A stretch of 64,000 nucleotides of DNA from JABDGV01 sp964577935 (GCA_964577935.1 CAZOAJ010000011.1:4085-68084); one strand, 5' to 3'. Positions 19,812 to 28,491 are shown, counted from the first letter of the stretch. The notes: generated by a model not told the origin, from the sequence alone. Numbers and translations: made by a program.

Positions 19812-20147
19812 TTACGAGTCAATCGAACAGCCTACTTCAAGTGTCACAATCGCTTTTTTCACAAGCGTGTCACGTCCCGGATTCATTCGGCCACGTCGAT
19901 TGTACACTTTAGGCTTAACAAGTATGGTGTTGACATCAACAACACGCACATTTTTATCGCTATAAATTTTTTCTATGGCTTCTTTGATCTCAGGCTTAGT
20001 TGCTCCTGTATCGACCAAGAAGACATATTTCGGGTTCTCACAACGAGCTACACACTTATTGGAGGTCGCGTTCTTTAAGTTCTCAAGAACGGTTGCTTTT
20101 TCGGTGATGTGGCGTTGCTTTATTACATCATATGGGCTTTTTTGCAT
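19812..20147 (-). CDS. rplW: 50S ribosomal protein L23
   Basis: Exit-tunnel protein that docks trigger factor and [24 protein letters not shown] and [43 protein letters not shown] match the family. GGAG lies eight bases before the ATG at 20147; a GTG at 20156 would add three residues and sits on the binding site. 111 residues is the length recalled for Chlamydia. Confidence 0.96.
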   Translation of the reverse strand: MQKSPYDVIKQRHITEKATVLENLKNATSNKCVARCENPKYVFLVDTGATKPEIKEAIEKIYSDKNVRVVDVNTILVKPKVYNRRGRMNPGRDTLVKKAIVTLEVGCSIDS

Positions 20148-20160
20148 CGCTGACACTCCA

Positions 20161-20853
20161 TTAGTCCTTCAAGAGCCATTCTTGCAGCTCTATGAGCGCG
20201 CTTTCTGTGATGACGAGATCTTGTGCAATCATCACATCATAACCACTCATGTTGCAAACCAACATGAATCCGGCATAAGGAATGTTGCGCACACTTTTCT
20301 TAAAATTAGTATGGATTTCTGAAGGAATGCTCACTTTCTGAGAAGCTCCAGGAAAACCAATCTCGACATATGAACCTTCGCCCAAAAATATTGTTTTTCC
20401 TGCAATTTCTGCTTTCTCCATGAAAGCAACAACTGCACGAGTTTTTGGGGTATCAATCTTCGTGCTATCAAGGACAACTACGCGTCCTTCACGAATTTTG
20501 TCCGCAATGAGAGAACGAATAGCTGCGCGTTTTTCTCGAGCATTCATCTTCATTGACACGTCAAACTTTGGCTTCGGTCCAAACACACGTCCGCCACCCT
20601 TATACTGAGGCGCTACAGTCGAACCTTGTCTGGATCGGCCTTGCCCTTTTTGAGGGTGTGGTTTTCTAGTTGTATGTTTAACTTCACTTCGAGTCTTGGT
20701 ATTTGCCGACCATTGTCGAGCATTATATCGAAGCGCAATGATGTAGTCTTTTACTAATTGAGAATGAGCTTCAGCATCAACCAATGCTTGGTCAATCTTA
20801 ACTTCACCAATTATTTGCCCATCTAAATTGTACTTCTTGAGCGTTGCAGTCAC
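20161..20853 (-). CDS. rplD: 50S ribosomal protein L4
   Basis: Large-subunit protein with a tunnel-lining loop. VKDYIIALRYNARQWSANTKTRSEV, the loop RKPHPQKGQGRSRQGSTVAPQYKGGGRVFGPKP and the nucleotide-like domain VVLDSTKIDTPKTRAVVAFM identify it. I use the GTG at 20853 because GAGG lies seven bases before it; the longer frame from 20871 starts with GTG codons that lack a binding site. It begins about 20 bases after rplC. Confidence 0.95.
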   Translation of the reverse strand: MTATLKKYNLDGQIIGEVKIDQALVDAEAHSQLVKDYIIALRYNARQWSANTKTRSEVKHTTRKPHPQKGQGRSRQGSTVAPQYKGGGRVFGPKPKFDVSMKMNAREKRAAIRSLIADKIREGRVVVLDSTKIDTPKTRAVVAFMEKAEIAGKTIFLGEGSYVEIGFPGASQKVSIPSEIHTNFKKSVRNIPYAGFMLVCNMSGYDVMIAQDLVITESALIELQEWLLKD

Positions 20854-20874
20854 AGTCGATCCTCGCACCACAAG

Positions 20875-21564
20875 TTATTTCTTCTTCGTTGCTGTTTTTG
20901 GAGCTTTTTTAGGAACTGCTTTCTTAGCTTCTGCAAGATAAACAACACCATTTTTTGCACCTGGAACCGCACCTTCTACAATCACTACGTTCTTTTCAGA
21001 GTCGACAGAAATAACACGTAGCGACTGGACAGTTACCTGAACATCTCCCATATGGCTTGGTCGTGGACCACCTGGCAAACATCGACCTGGAGTCGATCGC
21101 ATACCAGTAGAACCAGCATGACGGTGGAATCCAGAACCATGCGACGCAGGGCCGCCACTAAAACCATACTTCTTCATCACACCTTGATATCCCTTACCTT
21201 TGCTGGTACCAGTGATATCGACATGTGATGCACCCTCAAACTGGGTAACATCAAATTTTTGACCGATGCTATACGCATCAGTTCCATCAACACGGATTTC
21301 ATACAAAAAGCGACGAGGAGCTACCCCAGCCTTTTTATAATGACCCAACAATTGCTTGGTGCACCGTTTTTCAACAGTTCGAGGATCTTTAGTTTTGACC
21401 TCGTCATAACCAAGTTGAATTGCTTGATAACCATCAACTTCTTGCGTCTTGATCTGCGTGATGACGCTTGGCTCGGCATGGATAACAGTGCAGGCGACTG
21501 GATTACCCTCCTGGTCGAACATCTGAATCATGCCGGCTTTTCTGCCCATCAACCTGCGAGCCAT
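20875..21564 (-). CDS. rplC: 50S ribosomal protein L3
   Basis: First gene of the operon as seen here. MARRLMGRKAGMIQMFDQEGNPVACTVIHAEPSVITQIKT is the L3 start, and the signature FDVTQFEGASHVDITGTSKGKGYQGVMKKYGFSGGPASHGSGFHRHAGSTG includes the conserved His/Gly-rich loop. At 229 residues it has a Lys/Ala-rich tail (KKAVPKKAPKTATKKK). AAGGAAG precedes the ATG. rpsJ (S10), the usual first gene of this operon, is absent. Confidence 0.97.
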   Translation of the reverse strand: MARRLMGRKAGMIQMFDQEGNPVACTVIHAEPSVITQIKTQEVDGYQAIQLGYDEVKTKDPRTVEKRCTKQLLGHYKKAGVAPRRFLYEIRVDGTDAYSIGQKFDVTQFEGASHVDITGTSKGKGYQGVMKKYGFSGGPASHGSGFHRHAGSTGMRSTPGRCLPGGPRPSHMGDVQVTVQSLRVISVDSEKNVVIVEGAVPGAKNGVVYLAEAKKAVPKKAPKTATKKK

Positions 21565-21825
21565 ATTTCACTTCCTTCGATAGAGAACAGTCTGTTCTTC
21601 ATACGCTGCCATCGTCATGTATCTCATACATGCACTATGCAACACTTCATCATGAAATTCGCATAAACGAATTTCGAACTTAATCTTCGAATTTTTTTCG
21701 ACTTAGAGTCGAATCCATCTTTGACTATAACCCGGAATCTGCTCTCACCGCGCCTGAATTTTAAGGCTTGAGCGCGGCATTATGCGATTCCGAAAACGTC
21801 GGTAAGAACTGAAACAGAGAGGCTA
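21565..21825 (-). promoter_or_regulatory. Leader/promoter region of the ribosomal operon
   Basis: 261 bases without a gene lie upstream of rplC. A foldback CCGCGC (21748-21753) / GCGCGG (21772-21777) and a smaller TTCGAC/GTCGAA near 21707-21723 are visible. The region should hold the operon promoter, but I could not pick a convincing -35/-10 pair by eye. Some structures may act as a leader for autoregulation; that is inference. Confidence 0.35.
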
Positions 21826-22281
21826 TCAAATGAGCTCTTTTTGCTCAACAACCATTTTGATGTTTTTCAATTTAGTTGCTTGTTTTTTTCTCGTACTTGT
21901 TCTTTGAGATAACCTCTTAGGGGATATTGATTTCATTTTTAATATTCTATCGTGAGTAACAATCAAATTCGAATCCCGTCGAATTTTTGTAGTAATAGGC
22001 ACTAAAGAATGAATATCATCCATCTCTAAAAGAATAAGTATATCTCGCACCTCTGCTCCTTGAGGAACACGGAATATTTTTTGTATACCCATGCCCTCAA
22101 ACTCAACCCGCACCTCAGCCGTAAGCAGGTGTTCATAAAAACCACCCCATATGTTTTTTTCTTGATATTTGAATAACGCAATTCTCAAGAAAAGAGCTGA
22201 TAGTGCCGCTAGGGCAGTGAGTAAAACTGCCCTTGAAAGAGTAATTCTTCTTACTTTCTCCACTCGGCTTTGTAAATCCAT
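21826..22281 (-). CDS. Small membrane-anchored protein, function unknown
   Basis: 151 residues with one membrane segment (RAVLLTALAALSALFLRIALF, about residues 18-38) followed by a soluble region rich in beta strands (AEVRVEFEGMGIQKIFRVPQGAEVRDILILLEM, ITTKIRRDSNLIVTHDRILKMK) and a very basic tail. The soluble part vaguely recalls SLBB/beta-grasp ligand-binding domains of the ComEA type (PxGxxVxDxL), but this is weak. The start overlaps the upstream gene by 31 bases from ATG 22281; a GTG at 22263 would shorten the overlap. Coupled translation with the Inc-like gene upstream is likely. Confidence 0.6.
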   Translation of the reverse strand: MDLQSRVEKVRRITLSRAVLLTALAALSALFLRIALFKYQEKNIWGGFYEHLLTAEVRVEFEGMGIQKIFRVPQGAEVRDILILLEMDDIHSLVPITTKIRRDSNLIVTHDRILKMKSISPKRLSQRTSTRKKQATKLKNIKMVVEQKELI

Positions 22282-23024
22282 TTTGCCAAGAATAGAATTC
22301 CTGCAGCACCTCCAACAACCCCTGAAACGATACTGCCAACAATACCCGGCAATACACGGCCACTGACAACCGCTGTTATCTTACATCCAGATGACACAAC
22401 ATCTATTCCTCTTTCAACAGACAAACCTTTCTCTTGAGCAAGGCGAACGTTATCTGCGAATTCAAGTGAAAATGCAGTAAGAGATGAAATATCAGTGATG
22501 TCTTTTAAACCAACTGCAATTTCCTTACCAAAAACACCAATAGTTCCGATAGTTTCAGAGATTGGGTTGATAATCCCACTCTTAGCAAGCCACTTAACTG
22601 CCCCGATCGAGTCCGAAATAAAGGCTGCAGCTTTTGAAGCAATAGCCAAGAAGTTTGGACCTTTCCAAAGAGGGTTCTTATTTGCTGCGTCTCCAGTCAT
22701 TATGGACATCAAATCATCAATCCACTTCTTACCTGACAAAACGCTATTAAAACCTTCTGTAGCTTTTGCAAAAGCTTTTAAAGGAGCTGGCACGCAGTCT
22801 ACACTACCAATCAACTCAAAAATCGAGCTCGCAACATTAGAGACGGTTTGCGCAAGCTTACAAACGGTGCTGATAATATCCATATCCTTAGCAGCTTTTT
22901 GTACCGCAAGCAACACGTCATACCCTACATAGGAGACATTATCAACCATTGCATTCCAAGAATCATGAGTAGTAGTCCATACATTTCTCATAAAATCATT
23001 ACAGGTTGTGCATCCACCGGACAT
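22251..23024 (-). CDS. Inc-like hydrophobic protein, candidate positional counterpart of Cap1/CT529
   Basis: 257 residues, with no cleavable signal peptide, and many small hydrophobic residues. The C-terminus has a Gly/Ala/Val-rich hydrophobic pair of segments (ITAVVSGRVLPGIVG and IVSGVVGGAAGILFLAKWI, about 215-252) before a short basic end. This bilobed hydrophobic layout is what inclusion-membrane (Inc) proteins of chlamydiae show. The place between rplC and fmt is where Chlamydia trachomatis has CT529/Cap1, a T-cell antigen in the inclusion membrane (recalled). I could not align it confidently to Cap1. It forms a same-strand pair with the gene at 23042. Confidence 0.6.
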   Translation of the reverse strand: MSGGCTTCNDFMRNVWTTTHDSWNAMVDNVSYVGYDVLLAVQKAAKDMDIISTVCKLAQTVSNVASSIFELIGSVDCVPAPLKAFAKATEGFNSVLSGKKWIDDLMSIMTGDAANKNPLWKGPNFLAIASKAAAFISDSIGAVKWLAKSGIINPISETIGTIGVFGKEIAVGLKDITDISSLTAFSLEFADNVRLAQEKGLSVERGIDVVSSGCKITAVVSGRVLPGIVGSIVSGVVGGAAGILFLAKWIYKAEWRK

Positions 23025-23041
23025 ATTAAAACCTCCAAATA

Positions 23042-23836
23042 CTACTTTAAATCAGGGTCTAAAAAAAAGGCCGCAAGACCAAAGAAAGCTGAAACCAAAC
23101 CGAAACTTGCAGCGATAACTGGGTACTGCTCTGCTGCAATTGTTGCTGTCGTTTGGGCAATATCAAACAGTGATGAAGCACCATCACAGACATGATAGGC
23201 AATATTATTCCCTTTAAGAATCATCTGCCCTCGATCTAAAACAGATAAGCCTGAAGCTAAAACAGAAAGGCTTTCGATGACAGGAAGCGAAGATAAAAGC
23301 GTTGTTTGTCCAAACAGCCTCAAAGAGCCACATGAGTCAGATACTTGCTTAAAGAATTGCACTCCTCTGTCCTTAAGCCATGAAAAGAGAGAAAAGACCC
23401 TCAACGGTATTGCAACAACACTGCTTACAACTTTAAAGAAGCGACCTTCAGCAATATCAATTGAAAGATCGTCTGTCGAGAAATAACGAATTGAATTAGG
23501 CAGCCGAGTTGCATCTGAAAAACTACGAAACTCATTAATCCCATCTATAATCCCGTTCTTACCGGCATCACGATCTTGCAAGGAAGCGACTATATTCCAG
23601 CTCATAACAACTGCCTGAGCAGCATATGTAAGGCCACATACAGAGTCAACGAGCTGACTCAATCCTTTTGCGGCTTCTGAAAGAACAACAATAGCCCTAC
23701 CCTTCCAATAAGAAATCTGTTCCGGAAGGGAGTCTATATAGCCCAAAACGCCATCTGCAGCCTGTCTACAACCATCTGATACACCTGTTCTTACCTGATC
23801 CCAAATAGAATATAAGCCCAGCTCAGCACAACCCAT
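23042..23836 (-). CDS. Inc-like hydrophobic protein, partner of the 22251 gene
   Basis: 264 residues from ATG 23836 (MGCAELGLYSIWDQ), with AAAGAG six bases upstream; a 15-codon longer frame has no support. Several amphipathic and hydrophobic segments are visible, including FKVVSSVVAIPLRVFSLFSWL near the middle and a strongly hydrophobic C-terminus YPVIAASFGLVSAFFGLAAFF ending in DPDLK. Size, composition and layout resemble the neighbouring gene 17 bases downstream, so the two may be diverged paralogues. The probable role as type III-secreted membrane proteins is inference from layout and from the Cap1-like locus. Confidence 0.6.
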   Translation of the reverse strand: MGCAELGLYSIWDQVRTGVSDGCRQAADGVLGYIDSLPEQISYWKGRAIVVLSEAAKGLSQLVDSVCGLTYAAQAVVMSWNIVASLQDRDAGKNGIIDGINEFRSFSDATRLPNSIRYFSTDDLSIDIAEGRFFKVVSSVVAIPLRVFSLFSWLKDRGVQFFKQVSDSCGSLRLFGQTTLLSSLPVIESLSVLASGLSVLDRGQMILKGNNIAYHVCDGASSLFDIAQTTATIAAEQYPVIAASFGLVSAFFGLAAFFLDPDLK

Positions 23837-24082
23837 ATAAAACTCTTTATTATTGCCTTGGAGAGTGTGATTAATCAGCAATTAAGGAGCAAATAATACA
23901 CCCTTTATCAAAAAACGACGAGTGTAGATATCGTGCTATAATATGTAAATGTTTTGTAAAGAAGAGAGATGGGAATTTTTTTAATTTTGATAAATTAGAC
24001 CATAGTGAGATCCTGAGAAAGATAAGATGACACGAATTATCCGTCTCGTGAAAATACGAAAATATAAACAAATCTCCAAAAG

Positions 24083-25033
24083 ATGACGATTGAGCGAGGC
24101 CATCAAAACATCTCATTCACCCCAAATGAAATTCTATCGTTATTTAAAAAAGCATTCCCGCATTGCAACTCGATTGATTCATGGCATTATTTGACGGGGG
24201 GAGCCCTCAACACAGTCATCAAGATTGAATTCAATCAAAAGACATATGTACTTAAAATCTATGTAAACGACAAATATGCATGTCGAAGAGAAATCGAAAT
24301 AAATTCCATCATACAAAACAATGTTACGACTCCCAAAATTATTTATCTCAATGAATCCGACTATAACTTCTCATACACAATCTCTGAGTTTGTACCAGGA
24401 ATTCGTCTGGACGATGTTTCGCCATCTCACTCAATCTCGCTCTCTCATAAAATAGGAACTCTACTGGCAAGAATACATGCCTATACTTTTTCTCAAGCAG
24501 GGCTATTTGGTAATGGTTTAGTTATCACTACCCCCTTTTTAGCCGGATCGAGCCCATATTATGAAGAAGTACATCGGCTCTTGACTCAAGACCTCAACAT
24601 TTGTGCTCGACTAGGCGATGAGCTTACAGTTCAAACGTTGGAGTTCATAGAAACCCATAAAGATCTCTTTCCTAAAATAGAAAACAACATATGCCTTACT
24701 CATTCTGACTTTAAACCTGTGAACTTAGTCTATACTTCCTCGGATGATCTCTATGTTTTTGACTGGGAATTCGCTCATGCAGGTATAGGACTTTTAGATA
24801 TTGCTATCCTACTGCGATACAGAAAGCAATTTCCTCTTAACATTTCCATGCTCGAGATAGGGTATAAAGAGGCTGGAGGAGTCCTCCCATCTGACTATAA
24901 GCGATCAGCCATGATAACTGATTTTGTAAATATCCTCTCGATGATGTCCCAGCCGTCAGAAAGACCCTTGCTCTTTGAAGAAATAAAAAACATCCTGAAA
25001 ACAACCATAAGAGACCTGGATGGACAAAATTAA
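24083..25033 (+). CDS. Aminoglycoside/choline phosphotransferase-like kinase
   Basis: Protein-kinase-like small-molecule kinase (APH fold). The N-lobe has LTGGALNTVIKIEFNQKTYVLKIYVN with the ATP-binding lysine near residue 58. The catalytic loop is HSDFKPVN at 207-214 (Asp209, Asn214), and the metal-binding DWE lies at 227-229. YTISEFVPG at about 98-106 is the hinge. 316 residues is typical for the family. The natural substrate cannot be told; many such bacterial genes are not resistance genes but act on choline, sugars or macrolide-like small molecules. It starts a + strand cluster of four: its stop overlaps the next gene by 14 bases. Confidence 0.82.
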   Translation: MTIERGHQNISFTPNEILSLFKKAFPHCNSIDSWHYLTGGALNTVIKIEFNQKTYVLKIYVNDKYACRREIEINSIIQNNVTTPKIIYLNESDYNFSYTISEFVPGIRLDDVSPSHSISLSHKIGTLLARIHAYTFSQAGLFGNGLVITTPFLAGSSPYYEEVHRLLTQDLNICARLGDELTVQTLEFIETHKDLFPKIENNICLTHSDFKPVNLVYTSSDDLYVFDWEFAHAGIGLLDIAILLRYRKQFPLNISMLEIGYKEAGGVLPSDYKRSAMITDFVNILSMMSQPSERPLLFEEIKNILKTTIRDLDGQN

Positions 25034-25817
25034 AGACAACGCCTTCTATCAGATTTTTGCAATCACGTTATTCTTTATTTCAGCAAGTCTCTATTCATAC
25101 GAGATATCCTCTGAAGTCGCACAGAATGTTTCACAGAGAATCTGGAAAAATGAGTGTAACGGGACCATTGAGGGATTAACACACTGGAATACCGGAGAAA
25201 ATTTTGGTTCATTTGGAATTGGCCATTTCATTTGGTATCCAGAAGGCGTTCATGAGGGCTTTCATGAAACATTTCCTGATCTTTTACTCTTTATCAAAAA
25301 TCAAGGGATAGAACTTCCCTCGTGGCTACAAAACGCTAAAGGATGCCCTTGGAAATCAAGAGATGAATTCTATAAAGATTTTCTCTCTGCAAAGATGATT
25401 TCTTTTCGTCAACTGCTCTTTGACACTAAAGCCATTCAAGCGCGTTTCATAGCACATCGACTTGAAATGGCTCTTCCAGAAATGATCAAAAATCTTTCAA
25501 ATACTCAAAAAACGCATGTTAACCACGTATTTGGACTTCTTTCAAATACCCCTCGTGGACTCTATGCAATGATCGATTATTCGAACTTTAAAGGACTTGG
25601 AACTTCCGCCTCAGAAACCTATAAGGGAAAAGGATGGGGATTGCTTCAGGTACTATCAAAAACATCTCTGGAATCAGATGCTGTTGTAGAAAACTTTACC
25701 TTTTGTGCAAAAAAGATTTTAGAAGAAAGAGTTCAGAATTCTCCACCAGAAAGACACGAAGATCGGTGGCTCAAGGGATGGCAGAATCGCATTAACACAT
25801 ATCTTGATACTCAATAA
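25020..25817 (+). CDS. Exported lysozyme-like protein
   Basis: A hydrophobic N-terminus (FYQIFAITLFFISASLYSYE, about residues 9-28) suggests export. The mature part begins with a lysozyme-like active-site region: IWKNECNGTIEGLTHWNTGENFGSFGIGHFIWYP. Glu45 would be the catalytic acid, and FGIGHF resembles the GIGH motif of phage-type (GH24) lysozymes. The remainder is helical, ending at residue 265. Peptidoglycan cleavage in the periplasm is the likely role, of interest because chlamydiae make little peptidoglycan. No partner motif is seen beyond this. It overlaps the kinase gene upstream and is followed closely by the SDR gene. Confidence 0.7.
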   Translation: MDKIKDNAFYQIFAITLFFISASLYSYEISSEVAQNVSQRIWKNECNGTIEGLTHWNTGENFGSFGIGHFIWYPEGVHEGFHETFPDLLLFIKNQGIELPSWLQNAKGCPWKSRDEFYKDFLSAKMISFRQLLFDTKAIQARFIAHRLEMALPEMIKNLSNTQKTHVNHVFGLLSNTPRGLYAMIDYSNFKGLGTSASETYKGKGWGLLQVLSKTSLESDAVVENFTFCAKKILEERVQNSPPERHEDRWLKGWQNRINTYLDTQ

Positions 25818-25830
25818 AACGAGGCCCAGC

Positions 25831-26547
25831 TTGAAAAAAGCAATTATTTTAGGCGCATCTTCCGGAATTGGACGTGATTTAGCGAAAACACTTGCGAGAA
25901 ACGGATATACAGTAGGCCTGATGGCTCGCCGTCTTGAAATGCTCAATGCCATGCAAAGTGAAATTCCTTCCAAAACTTATGTCGGGTATCTCGATATTGT
26001 AAATATAGATCAAGCCATTAAGAACGTCTCTGAAATGATCGAGAAGATGGGAGGACTCGACCTTATGGTCATCAATTCAGGTATCGGTTTTCTAAACCCG
26101 GAACTTGAATGGGAGAAAGAAAAGCAAACACTTGATGTAAATGTCTATGGATTTACAGCTCTCGCAGACTTTTCATTTAGATATTTTTCCACACAAAAAA
26201 GAGGTCATCTTGTCGGAATTTCATCCATCGGAGCCCTGAGAGGAAATTCACAAGCACCTGCCTACAACGCCTCAAAAGCATACATGTCGAATTACTTAGA
26301 AGGCCTACAAATAAAATCCTTCAAAGAGGCACAAAATATTACCGTCACAGATATAAAGCCTGGATATGTTGATACCGACATGGCAAAAGGAGAGGGCAAA
26401 TTTTGGGTTGCAACTCCACATGATGCCGCTGAACAGATCTTTAGTGCCATTGAGAATAAAAAAAAGCATGCTTATATCACTCATCGCTGGCGCTTCATTG
26501 GATGGCTTCTTAAAATAATGCCAGGCTGGCTTTATGCGAGAATATAA
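25831..26547 (+). CDS. Short-chain dehydrogenase/reductase
   Basis: Classical SDR of about 238 residues. It has the NAD(P) motif GASSGIG near the N-terminus, NSG.G in the NAG position, the catalytic Ser in SSIGALRG, and YNASK (Tyr-x-x-x-Lys), followed by KPGYVDT. The arginine-rich MARRLEML after the second strand suggests NADPH. The C-terminal YITHRWRFIGWLLKIMPGWLYARI is hydrophobic and may hold the enzyme at a membrane. The start is TTG at 25831, chosen because GAGG lies six bases upstream; a TTG at 25804 in the same frame overlaps the previous gene. The stop overlaps the DHCR24-like gene start, so the two probably act together. Confidence 0.88.
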   Translation: MKKAIILGASSGIGRDLAKTLARNGYTVGLMARRLEMLNAMQSEIPSKTYVGYLDIVNIDQAIKNVSEMIEKMGGLDLMVINSGIGFLNPELEWEKEKQTLDVNVYGFTALADFSFRYFSTQKRGHLVGISSIGALRGNSQAPAYNASKAYMSNYLEGLQIKSFKEAQNITVTDIKPGYVDTDMAKGEGKFWVATPHDAAEQIFSAIENKKKHAYITHRWRFIGWLLKIMPGWLYARI

Positions 26548-28034
26548 TGATGGAATCTCATTCAAGAATCGTAGCAGAACTGCAAGTCAAGGTCCGTAAT
26601 CATTACAACGAATATACAGGGCCTTCGAATCGGCCTATCAATCTTAAATATTCTCAAGGACAATCAAACACAACGCGTTCAAAATCCTATAAATCAACAT
26701 CTCAGCAGCTCGATCTCACAAAGTTAAACCACATACTTGAAATAGACACCAAAAGTCGCCTGGCAATCGTAGAACCAAGAGTCACGATGGACGAATTAGT
26801 CCAAGCAACTCTCAAGCAGGGACTCATTCCTCTTGTTGTTCCGGAATTTAAAGGAATAACTGTTGGCGGAGCCATCATGGGAGCAGCAGGAGAAAGCTCT
26901 TCATTTAGATGGGGAACTTTTCATGATGCGTGCACGAAGCTAGAAATTATTTGTGGAGACGGGACTTTACTAGAAGTATCTGCTGAAAAAAATAGCGACC
27001 TCTTTTATGCAATTTCAGGATCCTATGGGTCACTTGGAATACTTGTCAAAGCAACAATTAAACTTATTCCTGCATGCGATTTCGTTCATATCAAGTACCA
27101 TGTCTTTAAAAACCCAATAAATACAATTGAGTGCATCAGAAACCTTTCTTCCAGCAAAGACTCTGTAGATTTTCTAGATGGCATACTCTTTAACAAAGAT
27201 CTTGGAGTAGTTATTGAGGGCTCACTCATCGACAAAAGCAATGCACTGTACCGCCTTTTACCCCATTATTCAAACAACTCTATAGGCGCTGATTGGTACT
27301 ATCTACATGTCAAAGAAATCGTAAAAACTTCTTACACCCTTTACGAAGAAACAATTCCCCTCTACGACTACCTCTTTCGATATGACCAAGGAGCATTTTG
27401 GGTAGGCGCTTACTTATTCCATACACCTCTTCTTTCTCAATTTATACGCTATGTGCTTTTTGGTTCGATTTCCGAAAGTAAACGGAGTTTCAACTCAGAA
27501 GAGATTAAGAAACTTCATACTCCACCCATTCCGAAAAAAATATGGCGAGCGATCTTCCATAAATTACTTTCAAGTCAAAATCTTTGGAAATGGCTTCATT
27601 CAGCAGAAAAATGGGTTCAAAACCGATTTATCATCCAAGATTTCTGCATCCCCGACACTCACGCGGAGGAGTTTATGCAGCATATTCTTGAAACTCCAGG
27701 CACCTATCCTATTTGGCTCTGCCCCATACAAGGCACTTTAGAGCCTCAAATATTTGCCCCCCATCTCGCTTCAATAAACGGATCTTCACACAATTTTATT
27801 AACTTCGGAATCTACGGACTCCCCTCGTATTCTGCTCCGATTTCTCAAATTATTAGGAATCTAGAGCAGAAAACCGAGGAACTTGACGGAAGAAAAGTCC
27901 TTTATAGCAACTCATACTACAATGAAAGTGAATTTTGGCGCATATATGACCACAATGCTTACTCCGCATTGAGAGCAAAAACTCACTCAAAGGGAATATG
28001 GCATGAAATCACAGAGAAAGTTCTTTCAATATAA
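26547..28034 (+). CDS. FAD-dependent oxidoreductase, full-length homologue of eukaryotic delta24-sterol reductase (DHCR24)
   Basis: The FAD-binding type 4 domain has VEPRVTMDELVQATLKQGLIPLVVPE and the flavin motif TVGGAIMGAAGESSSFRWGTF at about 105-125, followed by DGTLLEVSAEKNSDLFYAISGSYGSLG. From memory, these match human DHCR24 closely (TVGGLIMGTGIESSSHKYG). The C-terminal part matches too: YPIWLCP near residue 387, FINFGIYGLP, and YSNSYYNESEFWRIYDHNAYSALR. DHCR24 reduces the sterol side-chain delta24 double bond; the plant homologue is DWF1. Here the substrate may be a host sterol, a polyprenyl or another lipid. Human DHCR24 has a membrane anchor at its start; this protein begins directly. 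The SDR partner and overlapped start suggest a two-enzyme redox pathway (DprE1/DprE2 is a distant parallel). Confidence 0.88.
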   Translation: MMESHSRIVAELQVKVRNHYNEYTGPSNRPINLKYSQGQSNTTRSKSYKSTSQQLDLTKLNHILEIDTKSRLAIVEPRVTMDELVQATLKQGLIPLVVPEFKGITVGGAIMGAAGESSSFRWGTFHDACTKLEIICGDGTLLEVSAEKNSDLFYAISGSYGSLGILVKATIKLIPACDFVHIKYHVFKNPINTIECIRNLSSSKDSVDFLDGILFNKDLGVVIEGSLIDKSNALYRLLPHYSNNSIGADWYYLHVKEIVKTSYTLYEETIPLYDYLFRYDQGAFWVGAYLFHTPLLSQFIRYVLFGSISESKRSFNSEEIKKLHTPPIPKKIWRAIFHKLLSSQNLWKWLHSAEKWVQNRFIIQDFCIPDTHAEEFMQHILETPGTYPIWLCPIQGTLEPQIFAPHLASINGSSHNFINFGIYGLPSYSAPISQIIRNLEQKTEELDGRKVLYSNSYYNESEFWRIYDHNAYSALRAKTHSKGIWHEITEKVLSI

Positions 28035-28084
28035 GACCTCTTACATCAAATGAGGCCAGAGGGCCATGACTCGTGAAGAAGAAA

Positions 28085-28237
28085 CTAGTGAACAAGAACC
28101 TCTTCTCTAACTACTGGGCGCTCTTCTTCAATATAGACCCGATCATGATGATGGTGGGGATACTCTTCCTTGACCACACAACCTGAAAAACCAGCACAGA
28201 TTGAGCACAGGGATATACACATCATAAAATACTTCAT
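28085..28237 (-). CDS. Small lipoprotein, 50 residues
   Basis: An ATG at 28235-28237 with AAGGA six bases upstream opens a 50-residue frame: MKYFMMCISLCSICAGFSGC, then VVKEEYPHHHHDRVYIEEERPVVREEVLVH. The first 20 residues are a lipoprotein signal with lipobox FSGC; the mature chain is only 31 residues, with four consecutive histidines and a charged end. Metal binding by the histidines is a guess. It lies on the opposite strand between the DHCR24-like gene and the biotin operon. Small size keeps confidence moderate, but signal, lipobox and binding site agree. Confidence 0.7.
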   Translation of the reverse strand: MKYFMMCISLCSICAGFSGCVVKEEYPHHHHDRVYIEEERPVVREEVLVH

Positions 28238-28491
28238 GCCTATTCCTTACACCTTTATTGATTCACCTCATTGATAGATCCTCTCACAATGAAATGTAAA
28301 GTTTTTTTATACACACATGCGATTTATCACGATCGCCAGGAATTGTCTAAGAAAACAGACGAAGTTTAACTGAAGCAAAATAATCTACCGCTCAAAAAAA
28401 TCTACCCTTTCCTACTTCTTTCCAACCTTTTTTCTGGTTGATGACTGATTCACATGAATTCGCTCAAGAACAACCCAGTTTCTAAATTAAA

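Noticed and set aside
28423..28440. CAACC/GGTTG foldback upstream of bioB
   Set aside because: Only five base pairs around a T-rich loop; too weak to call.
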